Source: Lophius americanus
Lineage: Eukaryota > Chordata > Actinopteri > Lophiiformes > Lophiidae
DNA: 64,000 bases
Assembly (NCBI GenBank): GCA_037951165.1
Contig: JBBDHG010000014.1
Coordinates: 3,683,001-3,747,000 of the forward strand
Direction: 5' to 3'
In this document: piece after piece, positions 23,301 through 36,904 of the stretch
How positions within the stretch are numbered: the first letter of the stretch is position 1
How the letters are laid out: each line of letters begins with the position of its first letter
The notes under the pieces: model-generated
The model's input: the letters and a program-made list of their open reading frames with translations, nothing else
Database searches by the model: none
What the model was told of the DNA's origin: nothing
Translations under genes and position numbers: made by a program

Positions 23301-26060
23301 TGTACACCAAACCTTCAAAGAACAATACAATGACCTCATCTGAGCATTTTCCAAGAGAGATTTAATCACTATTTTTCATCAGTATCGTGCCCTCTTTGAC
23401 TGTGTCCATGACCACTGGAGTTTGATTGCTTTTGAAGGTACAAAATACTTTCAACTGCTTGCAAAGCGGCTTCTGGCAAAGATATGAAGCTCGAAGTAAG
23501 GAAAAGTACAGTGAGAGAGCGAGGGTTGTCAACCAGGACTTCCTTCTCCAATTATGGAAAAGTTGTTAGTTTAATCCCCAGCTCGATTTTTTTTGCACAT
23601 TAAAAGTTCCAGGACTAAATTGGGTACAAATTGTTTTCTAGTGTACTTTACCACAGGGAAATAGGATCTAGGTTTGACTAGATTTATATGCTTAATCTGC
23701 TTTCAAAAGGCATTAATCAGCAGGTCACAATATATACATATGCAATATGGCTTCATTTCTAAGTTTTTCAAACTCAGTAATTTCCTCGAATGCATAGAGC
23801 TGTACGTAATTTCGGTTGCTTGATTTTTCTTGATTAATGAATTGAAAACAAAAGTAGTAGTTTGATGACCTGGAGATGTAGCGTGGGTTCATAGAAGTCT
23901 ACATTGTTAACTTATTCCACTCCACTAAACTGATATGCTCAAATTAAATTAGCACTAGCTTCTGAAACACTCTGACTATACTTTATGCATGAGGTGTTCC
24001 GAAGAAACAAGAGAAAAATAAGACATAGAATTTAATATGACAGTGTTAGAGAAACTCTGGGTGACAAAGGGAGAGAGTTGTTTTCTGTGCGCCTAAAACA
24101 CTATGAATAATTGTCTGTTGGTTTATCTTTGCTGTAAAGGATTCTATGAGGTAATGCACTGTGAACCTATTCACTTTAGTTACCCAATCTTTATGAAATG
24201 ATATCCTTTCTGGAGAACTTTACGTTCATACTAAATAGAATTATGATTTTCTCTGCAAAGTATGGACTTGTACAGGGGCTGAAATATGATTTTCCCCCAA
24301 CATACCTATCCTCACTTACACTTGTGCATATTGAGGAGTGTTGAAGCAGCTGATGCAGAATTGTATATGTAATTGAAAAATGGTAATTCCAATGTAACAT
24401 GAATACAGACAAAGAGTGAAAATACCCATTCACATTTAAACTGTCATGTATAGTTTAATAGCATACATTAGGATTAAAATTTCTTAAATGATTGCTGTCC
24501 TGTTCTGGTGGACATTCACATAACTTTTTGACAATGATGATAAAAGCTGCAGTTGAAATGATTCTCATCAACAGAATCATCTGTGAGTTTGGTATGAGAG
24601 GTTGCTTCCTACATCTTTCAATGACTAGGAGAATGTTACATTTTATACATGGAAATAAACAAAGATACCTGTAATTATGTGCAGTGTTTTTTCTTAGTAT
24701 CAAAACGCACCCAAAACACATTCAGATTAAGATTATTAAGAAACTTTATTCAATGATTTTTCTATTTCAAGTAAAAAAATAAAATCATAGTTACTGTGAT
24801 GGTGAATGGTCCTTTAATCTGATTTTTGAGAAGGGGTTTGTGTATTACAGACAGAGATTATGTAGGCTATGTATCTACATCCAAGGATGATGAAACACAA
24901 AAATTATACGTATTGATTTCAATGATGCCAAAAGATATTCAAAGGTGATGTAATCTATATATTCATGGTATCTCAATTTGAAAAATAAACATTATCTCCC
25001 TTTTACTTAGCAATATATTTAATTCTTGTACTTCATGTAATTCATAAATGCCCCATAAATGCTTGCTGAATGGCACGCCAATGATGCATTAATGATGAGC
25101 CTGATACTGTGGTAATTTTAGTTATTTGGCCTCACTGAGGAAGTATTTCAGCAATGCTAAATAGGGACAACGTCTTGACATAATGAAACAGCTTAGGAAT
25201 TCATTGAGACCATCAGCAGATTTCAAGAAGACCAGATGAAGACCAGTGTGCTCTTAAAGTAGTAAATGTAAGCAAGGCTTCAGATGCCAGCAATTTATTT
25301 AAACACTGATTTGTCATATTTCAAACAGTGCAATGGTTTTGTCAGCTTTCTACAGAAAATGGGAGAGTTTTGGAATGTTTAAGACTCCTAAATACAAACA
25401 TAATATAAAAAAAAATAACATGGAGAAGCTCTAATAGGTGTAATATTACATGTTGATTAATTTGTTAAGAAGTTTTCAATCGTGTGCTTAGAAACTGTTC
25501 CTGAGCACATCATGTTCACTCAGGTCGCTCTTCTCCTTCCAACTAATGTCTTGCCATCCTGTCAACACTTCTGACCAATTTCATCAATCGGTTGCTTAAT
25601 GACATTGTCATGTGTTTAAAGTGAAGAGTAGAATGGATGACAAGAGTCCAAACACTGAAATAACAAATAGGTTTCAACAAAAGGCACTCTAGATTTGAAG
25701 CTCTAGATTTATATTGAAGTAAAAACCTAAATCTGAAGCAACCATCATCCTAATTATGACTAACACTGCTTGAAATATGTCAAATGTCTGCAGGATTCCT
25801 ATCAACTTACTCCCCTTGTATGTTTTAGAGTTAATAACTCTATAAGGCTGCTATTGCTCTGTAATTTTAATCAAAATATAAAAACTGGGGGTGTCAGCTT
25901 CTGTCAAGAGGCTGTTTTTAAAGTTTTCATTGAGGTTTAATTTGCGGACATAAAATGTGCAATCAGGTGTTGAGTAATTCTTTCAAGTCTTAAATACGTC
26001 AACAAGCAATATTATTTCAAAGGTTTCTATGGGCAGCCTTCAACTACATGTTGATATTTC
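23301..26060. other. unassigned AT-rich non-coding sequence
   Basis: Nearly 2.8 kb with no recognised gene or repeat. Confidence 0.4.
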
Positions 26061-26094
26061 AGTGTGTGTGTGTTTATGAGTGTGTGTGTGTGTT
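26061..26094. repeat. (GT)n microsatellite
   Basis: Two GT runs separated by 'ttatga', followed by a short GAGA patch. Confidence 0.9.
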
Positions 26095-26771
26095 AGAGAG
26101 AGCGAGTGTGTAGGGCACCATGAAATGTACTACATTGTGTGATGCTAAAGGAAAGAAAGAGGAATTGTTTGCAAAATGAGTAAGAAATCGGGTCACAGCT
26201 AACTCAACCCATGAATTAACAAAGAGCTCATGTTTTTTTTAATTAATATAATGATCATAATTTGTATTTCATAAATGATTTTGGAATACAAAATTGTGTT
26301 ATAGTGAGGTAGTATGTAATTTTCTTTGAATGAAGGTAATATAATATTTGTAACTATTTATTTTTTATCTGTTCGTTGCTGAAAGGAATTTTTTCTATTT
26401 GTTTAGAAAAAAAGCCCTTTTTCTCTCCATAGGAGTGGGTCCATATGGAGGCCCCAATGTTCGTACGGATTTCTGAAGAAGGATTTTGCATATTAATTTC
26501 TTACTGTCTATGTGATTAGTGGAGGGTCATACTTATTTAGAACAAGGAAAGGCAACGATGCACCAAGTTTTACCATCATAGCAAACATGAAGAATAATGA
26601 AATGTTTAGATGTAGAAAACCAGGTAGCCAAAATTTTGCCAATAACGGTCCAATTCCGGCAGAATAAAAAAATGACTCAGCCTGAACATGGCTGCAGGAT
26701 TTCTGCTGCAGTCGCCCGGTAACACTGCCTGTATTTCTGTCCAAAATACTGTCCATATAATAATAATATAT

Positions 26772-26775
<4 letters not shown>
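26095..26775. other. unassigned AT-rich non-coding sequence
   Basis: Nothing recognised. Confidence 0.4.
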
Positions 26776-26830
<55 letters not shown>

Positions 26831-26847
26831 TATAATTATATATATAA
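26776..26847. repeat. (TA)n microsatellite with imperfect edge
   Basis: A pure TA run to about 26825, followed by degenerate TA-rich sequence. Confidence 0.95.
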
Positions 26848-28559
26848 AAAATCTAAAGAAAAAAACATGTTTTAGTTTAACAATGAAACTGAAATAATAT
26901 AAAATTCTGCTATTTAGTGATATGTTGCATGTCAATATGTAAAAGAGACTTCTAAAGGGAAACTGCATATAATTCTATTGAGTGAAGCTGAAACGTTGAA
27001 ATAAGTGGGAGGTTTTTTTTCACGTAATCCCCCCAACCTGTGCATTACCACAAGCCTACCTGCATAACACCAAATATGTAACATTAATTAATTTAAAAAT
27101 GACACTGAATTTGGGTTAGAAATATTTATTCAAACATTACACAGAAAACGATGATGAAACAAACTGTTGAATATATGACGAAAGGTAAAAATGTGAAAGC
27201 TGCAGCTGCTGCAACACTCTCAGGAAAACCACTGAATTAGTTGCTGATCTGAGAGTACCCATGAAGAGAAAAAAAGCACAGAGAGGAAAGGACATATGTT
27301 AGGTGGGATAAAATTACACCAGCAGTTAAGATATGATGATTAATGCAGACACATAAAATAGACTGCGTCAACGGTGACAAGATCCCTACGGAAACCCTGA
27401 TATGCATTGAGATCTGAGAATTTTTTTTGTCTTTCTGCGTGTGCAAGTCAATGATTCCTGCTAATTTCTGTTTATTTTACATGCTTTTATTTTGAAAGAT
27501 CGCAACAAACGTGGGGTCGGTTGGTTGTGCATGTGTTCCTACTTGATGTAATTAAAATATTAATTTTGTTAAACTTGAAGTTTAAGTCCTGGTAAGTCGA
27601 TTAAATGTTTTATGGTAGCTTTGTGCGAACAAGATAATTATATTGTGAAAACAGAATAAAAATATTTTTTCTCAAAGGAATTAAGGGTTACAAACCCATT
27701 TTGTCATAATTAAAAACATTTGAAATATATTGTAGTTGCCGATGAACTAAGAAACAATTTTTCGGGTCAGTTTTTGGCTCAATTTCCAGTTATTTGTTTT
27801 CAGCCTCTGAATTTGAACTTTAAAACAGCTACATCATACAAGAATGCATTGATAATATGACAATCATGCAAAATATACATATACTCATTGAGACAGATGT
27901 TGCTAAGGGTCGTCTCGATGAAATGCGCTAACTTTGGTGGCTATCGAAGTTGGATGACCCAGAAGACCCCTTCCGGGGTATGCACAATGTTGGAATGGGA
28001 CGCCTCCCCATGTACAGACTATGATGAAATAGTGTAAATATTGTATTTATGGGTAAATACACGCATAGGTACTGAATTAGTGTTGCATGTTTGACAATGA
28101 CAAATGGCTGTCAGCAGTTAGATCGAAAAGAAGAGGAAAAAGAAAATTGAACAATATTCTTTCAAATGTATTTCAAGTTTCTGTGTCGTGATGAAAAACT
28201 ACAATTCATAGGCAATCTTTTTTCACTTTCTTTTTAAAAATGTTTTCCTATTTTATCCGCAATTACACATTCACTATTTTACTGGAGGTATTGTTCAAAA
28301 TTTTTATTTTTTATTTTTTTAGAACACATTCTTTGTTTTGATTATGTCCTTGCTCGAAATCAGCCCAGTTCCACCAACCAAAATTTTGCCGAACGCAGTA
28401 TCCGTGGCCTGGCTAGATTTGGTTCGCCTTAAGCGAGTCATGGCTGTAACCCAGCCGTGCATACCAACTGTCAGCTGGAATGGGCCTGAGCTCGCAGGCT
28501 ACCTGCTACCCCAGCAGAAGGAAGTATTCTACAATTCACATGCATGAATTTGGACTAAA
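26848..28559. other. unassigned sequence
   Basis: No gene recognised. The block 28340-28540 is less AT-rich and carries a 69-codon open frame without a recognisable domain. The block 27890-28020 is also atypical of its surroundings. Neither matches a repeat I know. Confidence 0.35.
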
Positions 28560-28850
28560 TCAGTTTAATGGATAGGAAATTGTGTCTGAAATACAGTGCT
28601 AAATAAAAAAGGCCTACCCTATTGAGTGAAATTAGATCGCCTCGAGTTACTTTATCTTGACTATATCTGGACTAAAGAAGACAAATGGTTGAGCAATTTT
28701 AGCCTTAAAACCTCTGGAGATAAAGCTACCCCTAGTGTTAGAAATATGCAATTGACCTTTCCCAAAATTGACCCAGTTCTCCTCAGAATAAGGTGTTGTT
28801 ATTTATGTCTAAAACAAAAGGTATGTGTCGATTACTACGATCCATAACTT
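28560..28850 (-). repeat. terminal-inverted-repeat family, copy B (fragment)
   Basis: The reverse complement aligns with about 37030-37150 of copy D: 'attttgggaaaggtcaattg' against the D segment 'attttgggaaaaatctgttg', then 'atttctaacactaggggtag' against 'atttctgacactagggggaa'. Both termini are missing. Confidence 0.55.
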
Positions 28851-29007
28851 ATCCTTAACTTTTCAGGGATGTAATAATTTCAAACATGATGTTGTATTTT
28901 GGTATTCTAATTAAATTAATAATGCATAGTTTCTTGCATTTCATTTCATCTCCAAATAAGAAAATACTATTTAGTAAAATTTCATTTACTATTAATATAA
29001 ATACTGT

Positions 29008-29188
<181 letters not shown>

Positions 29189-32009
29189 TTATAGGTTATT
29201 TGACTTAATTTGTTGTTTTTATGTACTTTTTTTTTGTGCCATATCATTAAAAACAGCTATGTAATTGAATAAATTGTTTACAGTTAATGTATTGTTGACT
29301 TGCTTATTATTATTGTCCATCAATAACAAAGTGAGGAGGAGCAACCTACAGGAATGACTTCCCTCTGGCCATCAGTATCATCTCTGAATTATAACTAAAA
29401 AGATGTTAATTATTTTTTTTCGAAAACCACCAGATACTGAAGTGATGTTTTTGTATTCATTTTTGTTTTCTTTCAATGCTTATATGTTGCACAAATTTAG
29501 ATGATTTTTGCTTTCCAGTAAATAACTCAAACCTGTTCCAAAAACAGTTACCGAGTACTGATGTACCTTTCGCCATTTTTATATGTGTTATTATTTAGTA
29601 AATTTGTGCTTGGATATGCCATTTTCTTGGTTATGCAATGAACAGTAACAACTTTAATGACTTATTTCTTTTTTTTTTATTTAATGAAACAACCTAATAG
29701 CTGTGTAGCCTGATTTCTAATATTAAAATGCAATTCAGGCCAGACCACTCTAAGGTTAAATACCATAGAAGGATAAAACATGCTCTCTACATACAGAGAT
29801 TCAAAATTGCTAATAGGTGAATTATATCTATTGTGTGCAAATGCAGCACTGTCCAAGGTATTCACAAAATCAAATTCTGCTTTTAGGGCATCTTAACAGC
29901 TTTGGCCTTTTAGTAGGTCACCTGATTGTTTTATCGTATAATTCTGCATTTGTAATCGGAGGAACAACAAGGCTTCATTTTCCCCCAGACGAGTCTGGAC
30001 CGAAACACTTGTTAGAAATTTTGTCATAGGTTTTGGTTTTTGTGTAAGCATAAATATGGAGGTGGGTTGGTAATGCATGTGTGTTTGCATGTGTGAATGC
30101 AGTAAGTAATAAAGGTAGTGTGGCTGTGTGGCAGGGAGCCTGAATCTATGACAGCTGCTATCAAGACCACAGGGGAGGTCTGGACTGCTTCTCAGAGCTT
30201 GAAATATTGAGCTCTAGTACCGGCATGTAAGCAGCATGCCTCAGCTCCTATAGTTATGACCCTTCTCACAGCCCTAGGCAATTACAATGGGTGACGATCA
30301 GGAGCTCAGGCACACAATAAGTCACCTGCAAAAAACAACACAATAAAGAGTAATTTCAAATTCCACCTCTACCCACATATATTCAAAACATATGAATGCA
30401 TTATCTTTGCATAATCTACTTATTAAAGAATAAAGCGAAGGGGAGGCAATGTCAGTAATAAGAATATACTGCGCTTTTGTCATGCTTGAGTGAGCAAGGC
30501 CAGTGTGCCACAGATAAATAACAGAAAAGAGGAATACGACACGCCTCTGCTGTACCTGGAGCAGACGAGCTGGAGCCAGGGGGCGACAGGAGCACCATTG
30601 TGTTGCAGTGTAACAATAGAAGGAGCTTCCTTTGGGCTTCTCTGCTGCAAACACCTGCTTTAGTCACCAACTGGATTGCCATTCATCACCTGCCACGCTG
30701 CTTATGGCTGATGATGTTGTCTATATGAGTGTGAAGTGCACACAGCAAGACGTTGTATAGTGTATATTGCAGAGAAAGACGTTGTTTGGGCTAGTTCTTC
30801 TTTTCTCTGATCTACCCCTTGCAGAATTTGAGAGGAGAAGGAAAAACACACACAAAGAGTCTGACAGACAGAGACAGAGAGAGATATAAATTGAAGCAGG
30901 TTTTCATTTGGGAAGATTAAAAATCGAATCTGCACAAGTCCCTTCCCTTTATTTGATTTCTGAAATAAATTTTATGAAGGAAAATTAATTAATAAATTCC
31001 ATGTTGATTACTTGAGAGCTATATTTCACAGAATACAATATCAGATTACACAATTCTGAATAAAATTGAAGGACGGATGTTACTTCAAGCATTGATTCTG
31101 TTATCTGTAAGATATCTATTGCTTTCACTGAAGGCTTTTAAATCAGAAATGAAACAAAAAAAAAAACAAGCCTTTTTGAATATCACATTGAAGACCAAAT
31201 TTACAGTTTTCAGAAAAAGCTGCGGACTACAACTGACAATAAAAATATTTATATTGAAATTAAAAAAGTTACATGAGGGGATTATGAACAGAGTTCATCA
31301 TGGCTTCATGCATGCTTCAATTCATTAGCCAGCAAACAATGTGACACTGACATTTTCAAAGATGATAAATATATCACTGCTAAATCCTTCCGGGAGTGAA
31401 GGCTACCGGGTCTGGCTGCCGCTGCTCTCGGAGAGTTTCTTAGAGTCTGTGATTGTTTGATGTTGTTTCTTATCTTTGGACAACAGTTCACAGTGCCAGC
31501 ACTTGCCATTGATAGTGTACTTAAAATAATAACCGATAAATACAGTTGTGCCGCTAAGACAATTTAACAGTTTTGTGCCTGCTTGCCCCTGTCCTTTTGT
31601 CACCTTCGAACAGCTGGTAGTCGGTTGTCCAACAACTGTGTGGTTCAAGCTGCTCACATGGATTGCATTCTCTTGGATCATCTTGTCCCTCATATTTCAT
31701 CCAGTGACGATGTTCCATTATAGAGTGGAACCTATCCAACTGCGATTCTGCCTCGCTCAGTCTGCATTGGCCCTGCATCTCAATCTGGATATTACTCGCC
31801 ATGTCCGTAGGAAATATAACCATTGTGGAACCAGACGCAACTTCAACAAATCCAATACAATCATTTTTGGCTCTTGACTACGCATCCCTGATGGGAAAGG
31901 ACGGACTGCTGACCACAGCTTCCAGGCTTATCAAGCCAGGTTGGCTAGTGCCAGGCTCTGCTGTTCATCGTCTACTTCCTACTCCGCTATATTTTCAGCA
32001 AATTCAGTA
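29189..32009. other. unassigned sequence with an atypical block at 31.4-31.8 kb
   Basis: No gene recognised. Around 31400-31830 the minus strand has an 89-codon frame beside a 96-codon frame, rich in Cys, His, Gln and Glu (for example QLDRFHSIMEHRHWMKYEGQ). This looks more protein-like than chance frames nearby, and could be a decayed transposon or retrocopied gene, but I cannot name it. The interval 30100-30320 is less AT-rich and may be conserved non-coding sequence. Confidence 0.3.
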
Positions 32010-32295
32010 TTCCAGAACCAAGAAAACCGACCAACCAAACCTTCCATCGTCTTCCCTCTCTGACTGTATTGACTGCTTTGAAATTAAAACCTGCTCTCTC
32101 ATAACGTTTTTCAAACTCAACAATAATAATGCTGAAGTTCTCCTTGTAGACTCCAAAGGAACTCTGGCCAAATCTGACTGCTGCTCCTTTACTATTGACA
32201 ACTCCATTGTTCCTCCCTCACCCCAAATGAACAGTCTGGGTTTCATCCTCTATAGCACATTATCATTTAAAGCAAAAAGCACATCACCTTATGTG
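32010..32295 (+). pseudogene. LINE reverse-transcriptase fragment (L2/Rex1-type)
   Basis: Within a 280-codon open frame (31801-32643), the translated segment reads TDQPNLPSSSLSDC, then FFKLNNNNAEVLLVDSKG, and SPQMNSLGFILYSTLSFKA. This matches the region just C-terminal of the YADD box in L2/Rex1-type fish LINEs (SLSDC..EIK.W....FLKLN..KTEVLLVG...SPQVKSLGVILDSTLSFKAHI). The catalytic box is upstream and not visible, and the match stops after 'SFKA'. It is a small dead fragment, and the longer frame around it is probably fortuitous. It differs in sequence from the L2 copies at 21 and 44 kb, so it is a separate family. Confidence 0.6.
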
Positions 32296-33080
32296 ATGTG
32301 TTCTATTTGTTCATTAATGGGTTCTATTATTATTAACAATAATAAATATTCTCTCTATGGCTGTGTAAGCTTGAGTACAGTTCTGTCTCAGACCATTCAG
32401 CCCACCCTCATCTATGCAGCCGCAGGGGACCTCAAGAGGCAGAGGGAATCTAAATCCCAGACGTCATGTAGGAATCTTCAGCTCAGCAAGGAAGTCCTGG
32501 TGGGGAGCAGGCAGAATTTCCCACAACTGAGTCTCAATAATTTAAGATTTTCCCCCTATAGTATGATACCTGATATTTCCCACTGTGGTATGAGTCTCGA
32601 CGTTACTGCAAAGCTGTTACTCTCTGCAATACAGTTAAAGTAATTTTCATTTTGGTAAAAAAAAATTGTAAGTAACCTACAACTAAACATGACACCCAGA
32701 GTTCAGTACGCATGTGAATAGGTTTCAGTATAATATCGTGAAATACAGTGTAAGTGCTGCTTTCATGCTTTAAAGTAATAAAAGTATAAATGCCTCAGCA
32801 AGTATTTGTCTGGACACATTAGAAAGGCCCATCATATGATTGACAGTGAGCTATGGATAACTCAAAAAGCCTCCCAAATCATTCAAACCACCATTATGGG
32901 ACTGTTTTGGCTTCCTTGTGAAAAATACAAATGACTGAAGAGGGTTGGTAGACAAATATATTTGGTATGTATTGTCCGTATTGTGCCATAAGCAAGACAT
33001 AAGAAGATTTGGCACTTGGGGACCGGGGACCGAAAATCAACAACAAAAACTTTTAACCACCATATTGAAGAAGGATCAGA
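32296..33080. other. unassigned sequence
   Basis: Nothing recognised beyond a short inverted repeat near 32279-32301 (8-bp arms). Confidence 0.35.
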
Positions 33081-33084
33081 CTGA

Positions 33085-33400
33085 GCAAAAGCTATTACCA
33101 CATCCAAGAGGATGTTTACTGCTGTAGACATGAGGTCATATTCCATTGTGGAAAACAATATTATTGTGCTTGAACCTGACCCACTATATGAAGTCCCCTG
33201 CACCGACTTCATTATGAAGATGTTGCCAAAAATTTTTGAAACAAGAATGGAACAAAATTGTCAACAAGTTTTCCAAGGCGTCATCACTCTACTATGCCAC
33301 TGTCTTGGAATGACGGCGACGTATCATCTTAAAGTTAGTTATACTAACTGGGCATGCTGGAGATGTCATTGTCTTATCAACCCTATCAGAAACAGAGTAT
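33085..33400 (+). pseudogene. hAT transposase fragment (BED/ZBED type)
   Basis: The plus frame gives VDMRSYSIVEN, then LEPDPLYEVPCTDF, a helical stretch (MLPKIFETRMEQN) and ITLLCHCLGMTATYHLKV. This order matches hAT transposases just before and at the first catalytic Asp: 'MIAKDMRPFSVVENEGF', '.LEP.Y.VPSR..F', 'alP.iye..k.kv', 'valTTDcWTSm.a.syl.v'. The expected DCWTS reads HCLG here, so the first catalytic Asp is lost, and the residues after 'SIVEN' are deleted. Only about 100 residues of a 600-residue protein remain. The match is by eye but spans several motifs in the right order. Confidence 0.6.
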
Positions 33401-36001
33401 GACAAGTCATAATATCATAATAAAAAGATTCCAAAACTTGCTGGGCAGAGGTATGCGCTCTATAATTGTGATACTGTAGATACTCTGTTTGGCTTTTTGT
33501 GTTCTCACCATAGAGTTACTGCAACATTTAGATCCTTCTCAGCTGATTTTTGTTGTTATTCAATGCTAAAAGTAAATAAATTAATGAACTAAAGATTGTT
33601 AAAGCTTCTAGTCACTCTTTGGGCAACTGGGTTGCAACTCACATCCACAGCTGAAAGGCTGTGTTTCTGGCAGATTTTCAAAGTTTTTGAGTTATCCAGC
33701 TTTGCCCAATGTTGTGGAATGTCTACTGTGATCTGTACATGCAACACAAAACATAAACATATCTTTCAACTTCCCGCTAAATCCAATTTTAAATAAGTCA
33801 ACCAAATTAGAGTAAACAATTTTATTTAATCCAAATAAAGATTTTTTGAAATCTGAAATATATATGATTTCCAGTCAAAGTGCTTTTTGCACTGGACTGA
33901 AAAAGACAGACAAAAAATCAATTGGACAGAAGTGAAATTTATTTTTTTTACCCCCAGAGTTCAATGAATCTGATTGATGCAAATTCAACAATATGATTTG
34001 ACATGCCCAGCTAAAACAAAAGCCAGCAAGTAAAAGCAACAAGAACTCTAAAATAAATAGTTCAGGGTTCAAAAGATTAAAATTTTTTGTTGTTACTATT
34101 TTTATACAATTATACTGTCTAAGAAATAGAAATCAATTGAGTTGCACAATCCTGTGACAGCAGTAGTTCACTAAAAGTTATCACTGGTAACAAAGCTAAC
34201 AGGGAGCTTCTTTTTTTTTATCCAATAGCCTATAAATACGGTTTTGTCAGATATCTTTGAAATAAATGCAGGCACCAAGCCAGTACATTTTGACATAAAC
34301 ACTCAAACAAAAAACGCAGACATACAATGTAACAGGAGAAACTAAGACAACAGGATTAGTACCAGATGAGACAAGGGGAATGGAGAAAAACCATACCCTT
34401 AGGTGCATTGTTGCTTTGTTGCTCATTAAACCTGCATAGTTTGAAGTGTTTAGCCGTGGAGCCAGTTGACACAGAGGGACCGCGCGATGAAGTCGACGCA
34501 AACAAGCTCTACTGCCAACCAGACGCTGAGAGCCTGTACCGACGCAGTAATGAGCCTTGAGGAAATGTAAAGCAGGGGAAGATGAAACAGACTCTCTGAT
34601 CCATCAGCTGTTGAACCTTGTGGATTTCTAACAGCTCCTCTGAGCTGAAATGAAAACCCTGATTGATAAGTGAAGTACGGGGGGAGAACAGTGGCTGTGA
34701 AAAGAAATGCGGTATCAGGTGGGGAATTTTCACAAAAACACACGTCTGAAATATTCAATTTAGCACTGATCAACAGTTGCCTTTCAAACTCAGATTGAAT
34801 TATCCTATATGGCAACACATTATGTTGGGGGATTATTACATGCTCTCCAGGAGATTTGGTTTATTCATCTTTCTTATTGTTGACGATGACTGGAGCACTC
34901 CCGAGAGAGCAGCCCAGAGAATTGATTTCTGACAATCTATGATTCACCTCCTCCTTGAATCCCCCACTCTTCTCTCACACTCTTGCAAATCAACTCAAAG
35001 GCAGGGCCTGTCAGCCCCTCACATCGCACCTCATATAAACAGCCATTATTTCATCTGAAAGCTCTTTTTGTTTTGCACTGGCTTCAAAGCCAGCAGCCTG
35101 TTTAGACGAACCTCAGTGAAAGAGACACACCGTGGGACTCTGAAGCCGGGGGAGATTTACTCAACATTTGAGGGGGGATGAAGCGTGATAGGCAAGTAAC
35201 TTTACATACTGGATTAGTTAGAGCTTTCACTGTTCAGAATCCAGAGGTTACTGTCTACTTTGTAAAAGCAGGAGAACAACCTTTAACATGCAACATCCAT
35301 GGTCCTATCGCATAAAGCTTGGGTGAGGTATGTGTCGATTATAACAATATCGAAGTGTGGATGCCAGTAACAAACATTGTGTTTACCAAGCATATCTAAC
35401 ACTTTGGTTGAGAATATCAATGACACTCCCACATTTTTCCATTTATCAAGGAGCAAGAGCCAGCAGACATTTTTGTTTACTTTAGCATGAGGCCTGGACT
35501 TAGAGAGAAAGAGTAACAGTTTTCTATACCTGTTACAGTTGCATGTCTTGACCTCTTCTATACTATAAATGCACTGAAAATAGAATATATAAAATTGAAA
35601 ATAATAATTTTTTAACGAGGTGACTTCTAAATATAAATCATATTAATTTTGTAACAGTAATGTGCATTTATATCATGATTGTCAAATATTTATATATTGT
35701 GTTTGATAATGAGTTTACCAAGAATCAAACTTAATTGTATTTGCTAATGTTTTTTTGTTTTTTTTCAGAGGACGGAAAATGACAAAACAAAATTACACAT
35801 TATAATTGCACCCGTGCACACCAAGAACCTTTTAACATGTCCTAGATACTGATTAGCACCAAATCTCTAAGTTCTTCAAAATTGTCCAATACACAGGAAT
35901 GTCTTATCTTGAGCATAAGGCTTCAGCAAAGAACTCTCTCAAAGAGCATACATTACCAAAATTTCCAAGCAACATTTCACTACTAAGACAAGACAAAGTA
36001 A
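33401..36001. other. unassigned sequence with a conserved-looking block
   Basis: No gene recognised. The interval 34880-35175 is compositionally distinct, less AT-rich and free of repeat signatures, including an orderly 'ttgcactggcttcaaagcca' stretch, and could be a conserved non-coding element. Frames at 34247-34818 overlap on both strands and have no domains. Confidence 0.35.
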
Positions 36002-36556
36002 TTATATCCCCGAAATGTCGGGGATATTATGAAATCGTCATCGCCGCGTCCGTCACAGATCCTCTGTGTTAGCGCAATAACTCAAAAATGATTTCATGGA
36101 TAATCTTTAAATTTTATAACCAAATAGAACTTATTTTGGGGAAGAACGGGAGTGATTTGGGGAAACTAGGGGGAGATTAATTTCCAAAAGTTTACAGGCC
36201 ATATTTTTTAATGACTGGTCCGATATAGTCCAAATTTGGCTCAAAGAGGTCTATCTTTTGTAAATCTTGTTTTACTCTAATATGTCATATTTCACTAACT
36301 AGGGGGAGCTTTTTAAATGGAAAACAATGTTTTTCGACTAAAACTTCTTAAATGGTGGTTTGATTTAGTCCAGATATTATGCTTATGAATCGACCTCAGA
36401 AGAATTGTCTTGTATATCTCATATTTTATTTTAATAGTTGATATATATTTCACTAAGTGGAGCTTTTTTAATAAAAAAATACTGTGGACACACTTGATAT
36501 TTATTTTGTGGAGTTCAGGAAGGAATTGCATATACAACACAGGGTTTGGGGGAATA
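36002..36556 (+). repeat. terminal-inverted-repeat family, copy C, complete
   Basis: The left end 'attatatccccgaaatg' and right end 'gggtttgggggaatataat' are inverted (tatatcccc against its complement), so both termini are present and the copy is about 555 bp. The left end is itself a perfect 10-bp hairpin: atatccccga (36004-36013), loop aatg, tcggggatat (36018-36027). Inside are two diverged tandem sub-repeats with 'gatttagtccaaat' and 'cactaa.tagggggagctttt' blocks. There is no transposase, so this is a MITE-like non-autonomous element. An L2 tail abuts its right end. Confidence 0.7.
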
Positions 36557-36850
36557 TAATAAATAATAATAATAATACATTTAATTCATAATGCACTTTA
36601 CATTTGGATCAAATCTCAAAGTGCTACAAAGTAAAAGCAGATAAAAGCATCAATAAAATAATAAAATAATAACTATATAAAAGCCTGACCAAAAAGCAGC
36701 AATGTTAATTTAAGTTGTAGGTTCTGCTAAAAAGGAAAGTTTTAAGTCCTTTTTTTTAAATGTGTCAGTCGTCTCTGGAGCCCTCAGATGGTCAGGGAGG
36801 GCATTCCACCGACGAGGGGCAGCAGAACAGAAGGCCTGATCACCCATGGT
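36557..36850 (-). mobile_element. L2-like LINE 3' fragment
   Basis: It starts with the AAT tail and the 3'-UTR block 'aaatctcaaagtgctacaaa', then the C-terminal coding part up to 'gatcacccatggt' (the TMGDRA codons in complement). Minus-strand translation over 36710-36895 includes MGDQAFCSAAPRRWNALPDH, the L2 C-terminal signature. It is severely 5'-truncated and ends exactly at a 12-bp hairpin. Confidence 0.85.
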
Positions 36851-36885
36851 CCCAACCAGCAAACAATATATCCTTGCTGGTTGGG
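36851..36885. repeat. perfect 12-bp inverted repeat at L2 break
   Basis: The arms cccaaccagcaa (36851-36862) and ttgctggttggg (36874-36885) are exact reverse complements around an 11-nt loop. They begin at the base where L2 homology ends. Confidence 0.9.
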
Positions 36886-36904
36886 ACGACAGCATAAGCC
36901 TAGG

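Noticed and set aside
30322..30682. Overlapping minus-strand frames of 110 and 76 codons
   Set aside because: No recognisable motif, and two frames over the same bases; likely chance.
31801..32643. 280-codon open frame as a possible host gene
   Set aside because: The only recognisable part (about 32010-32295) is a LINE RT fragment; the rest has no domain and composition like the surroundings.
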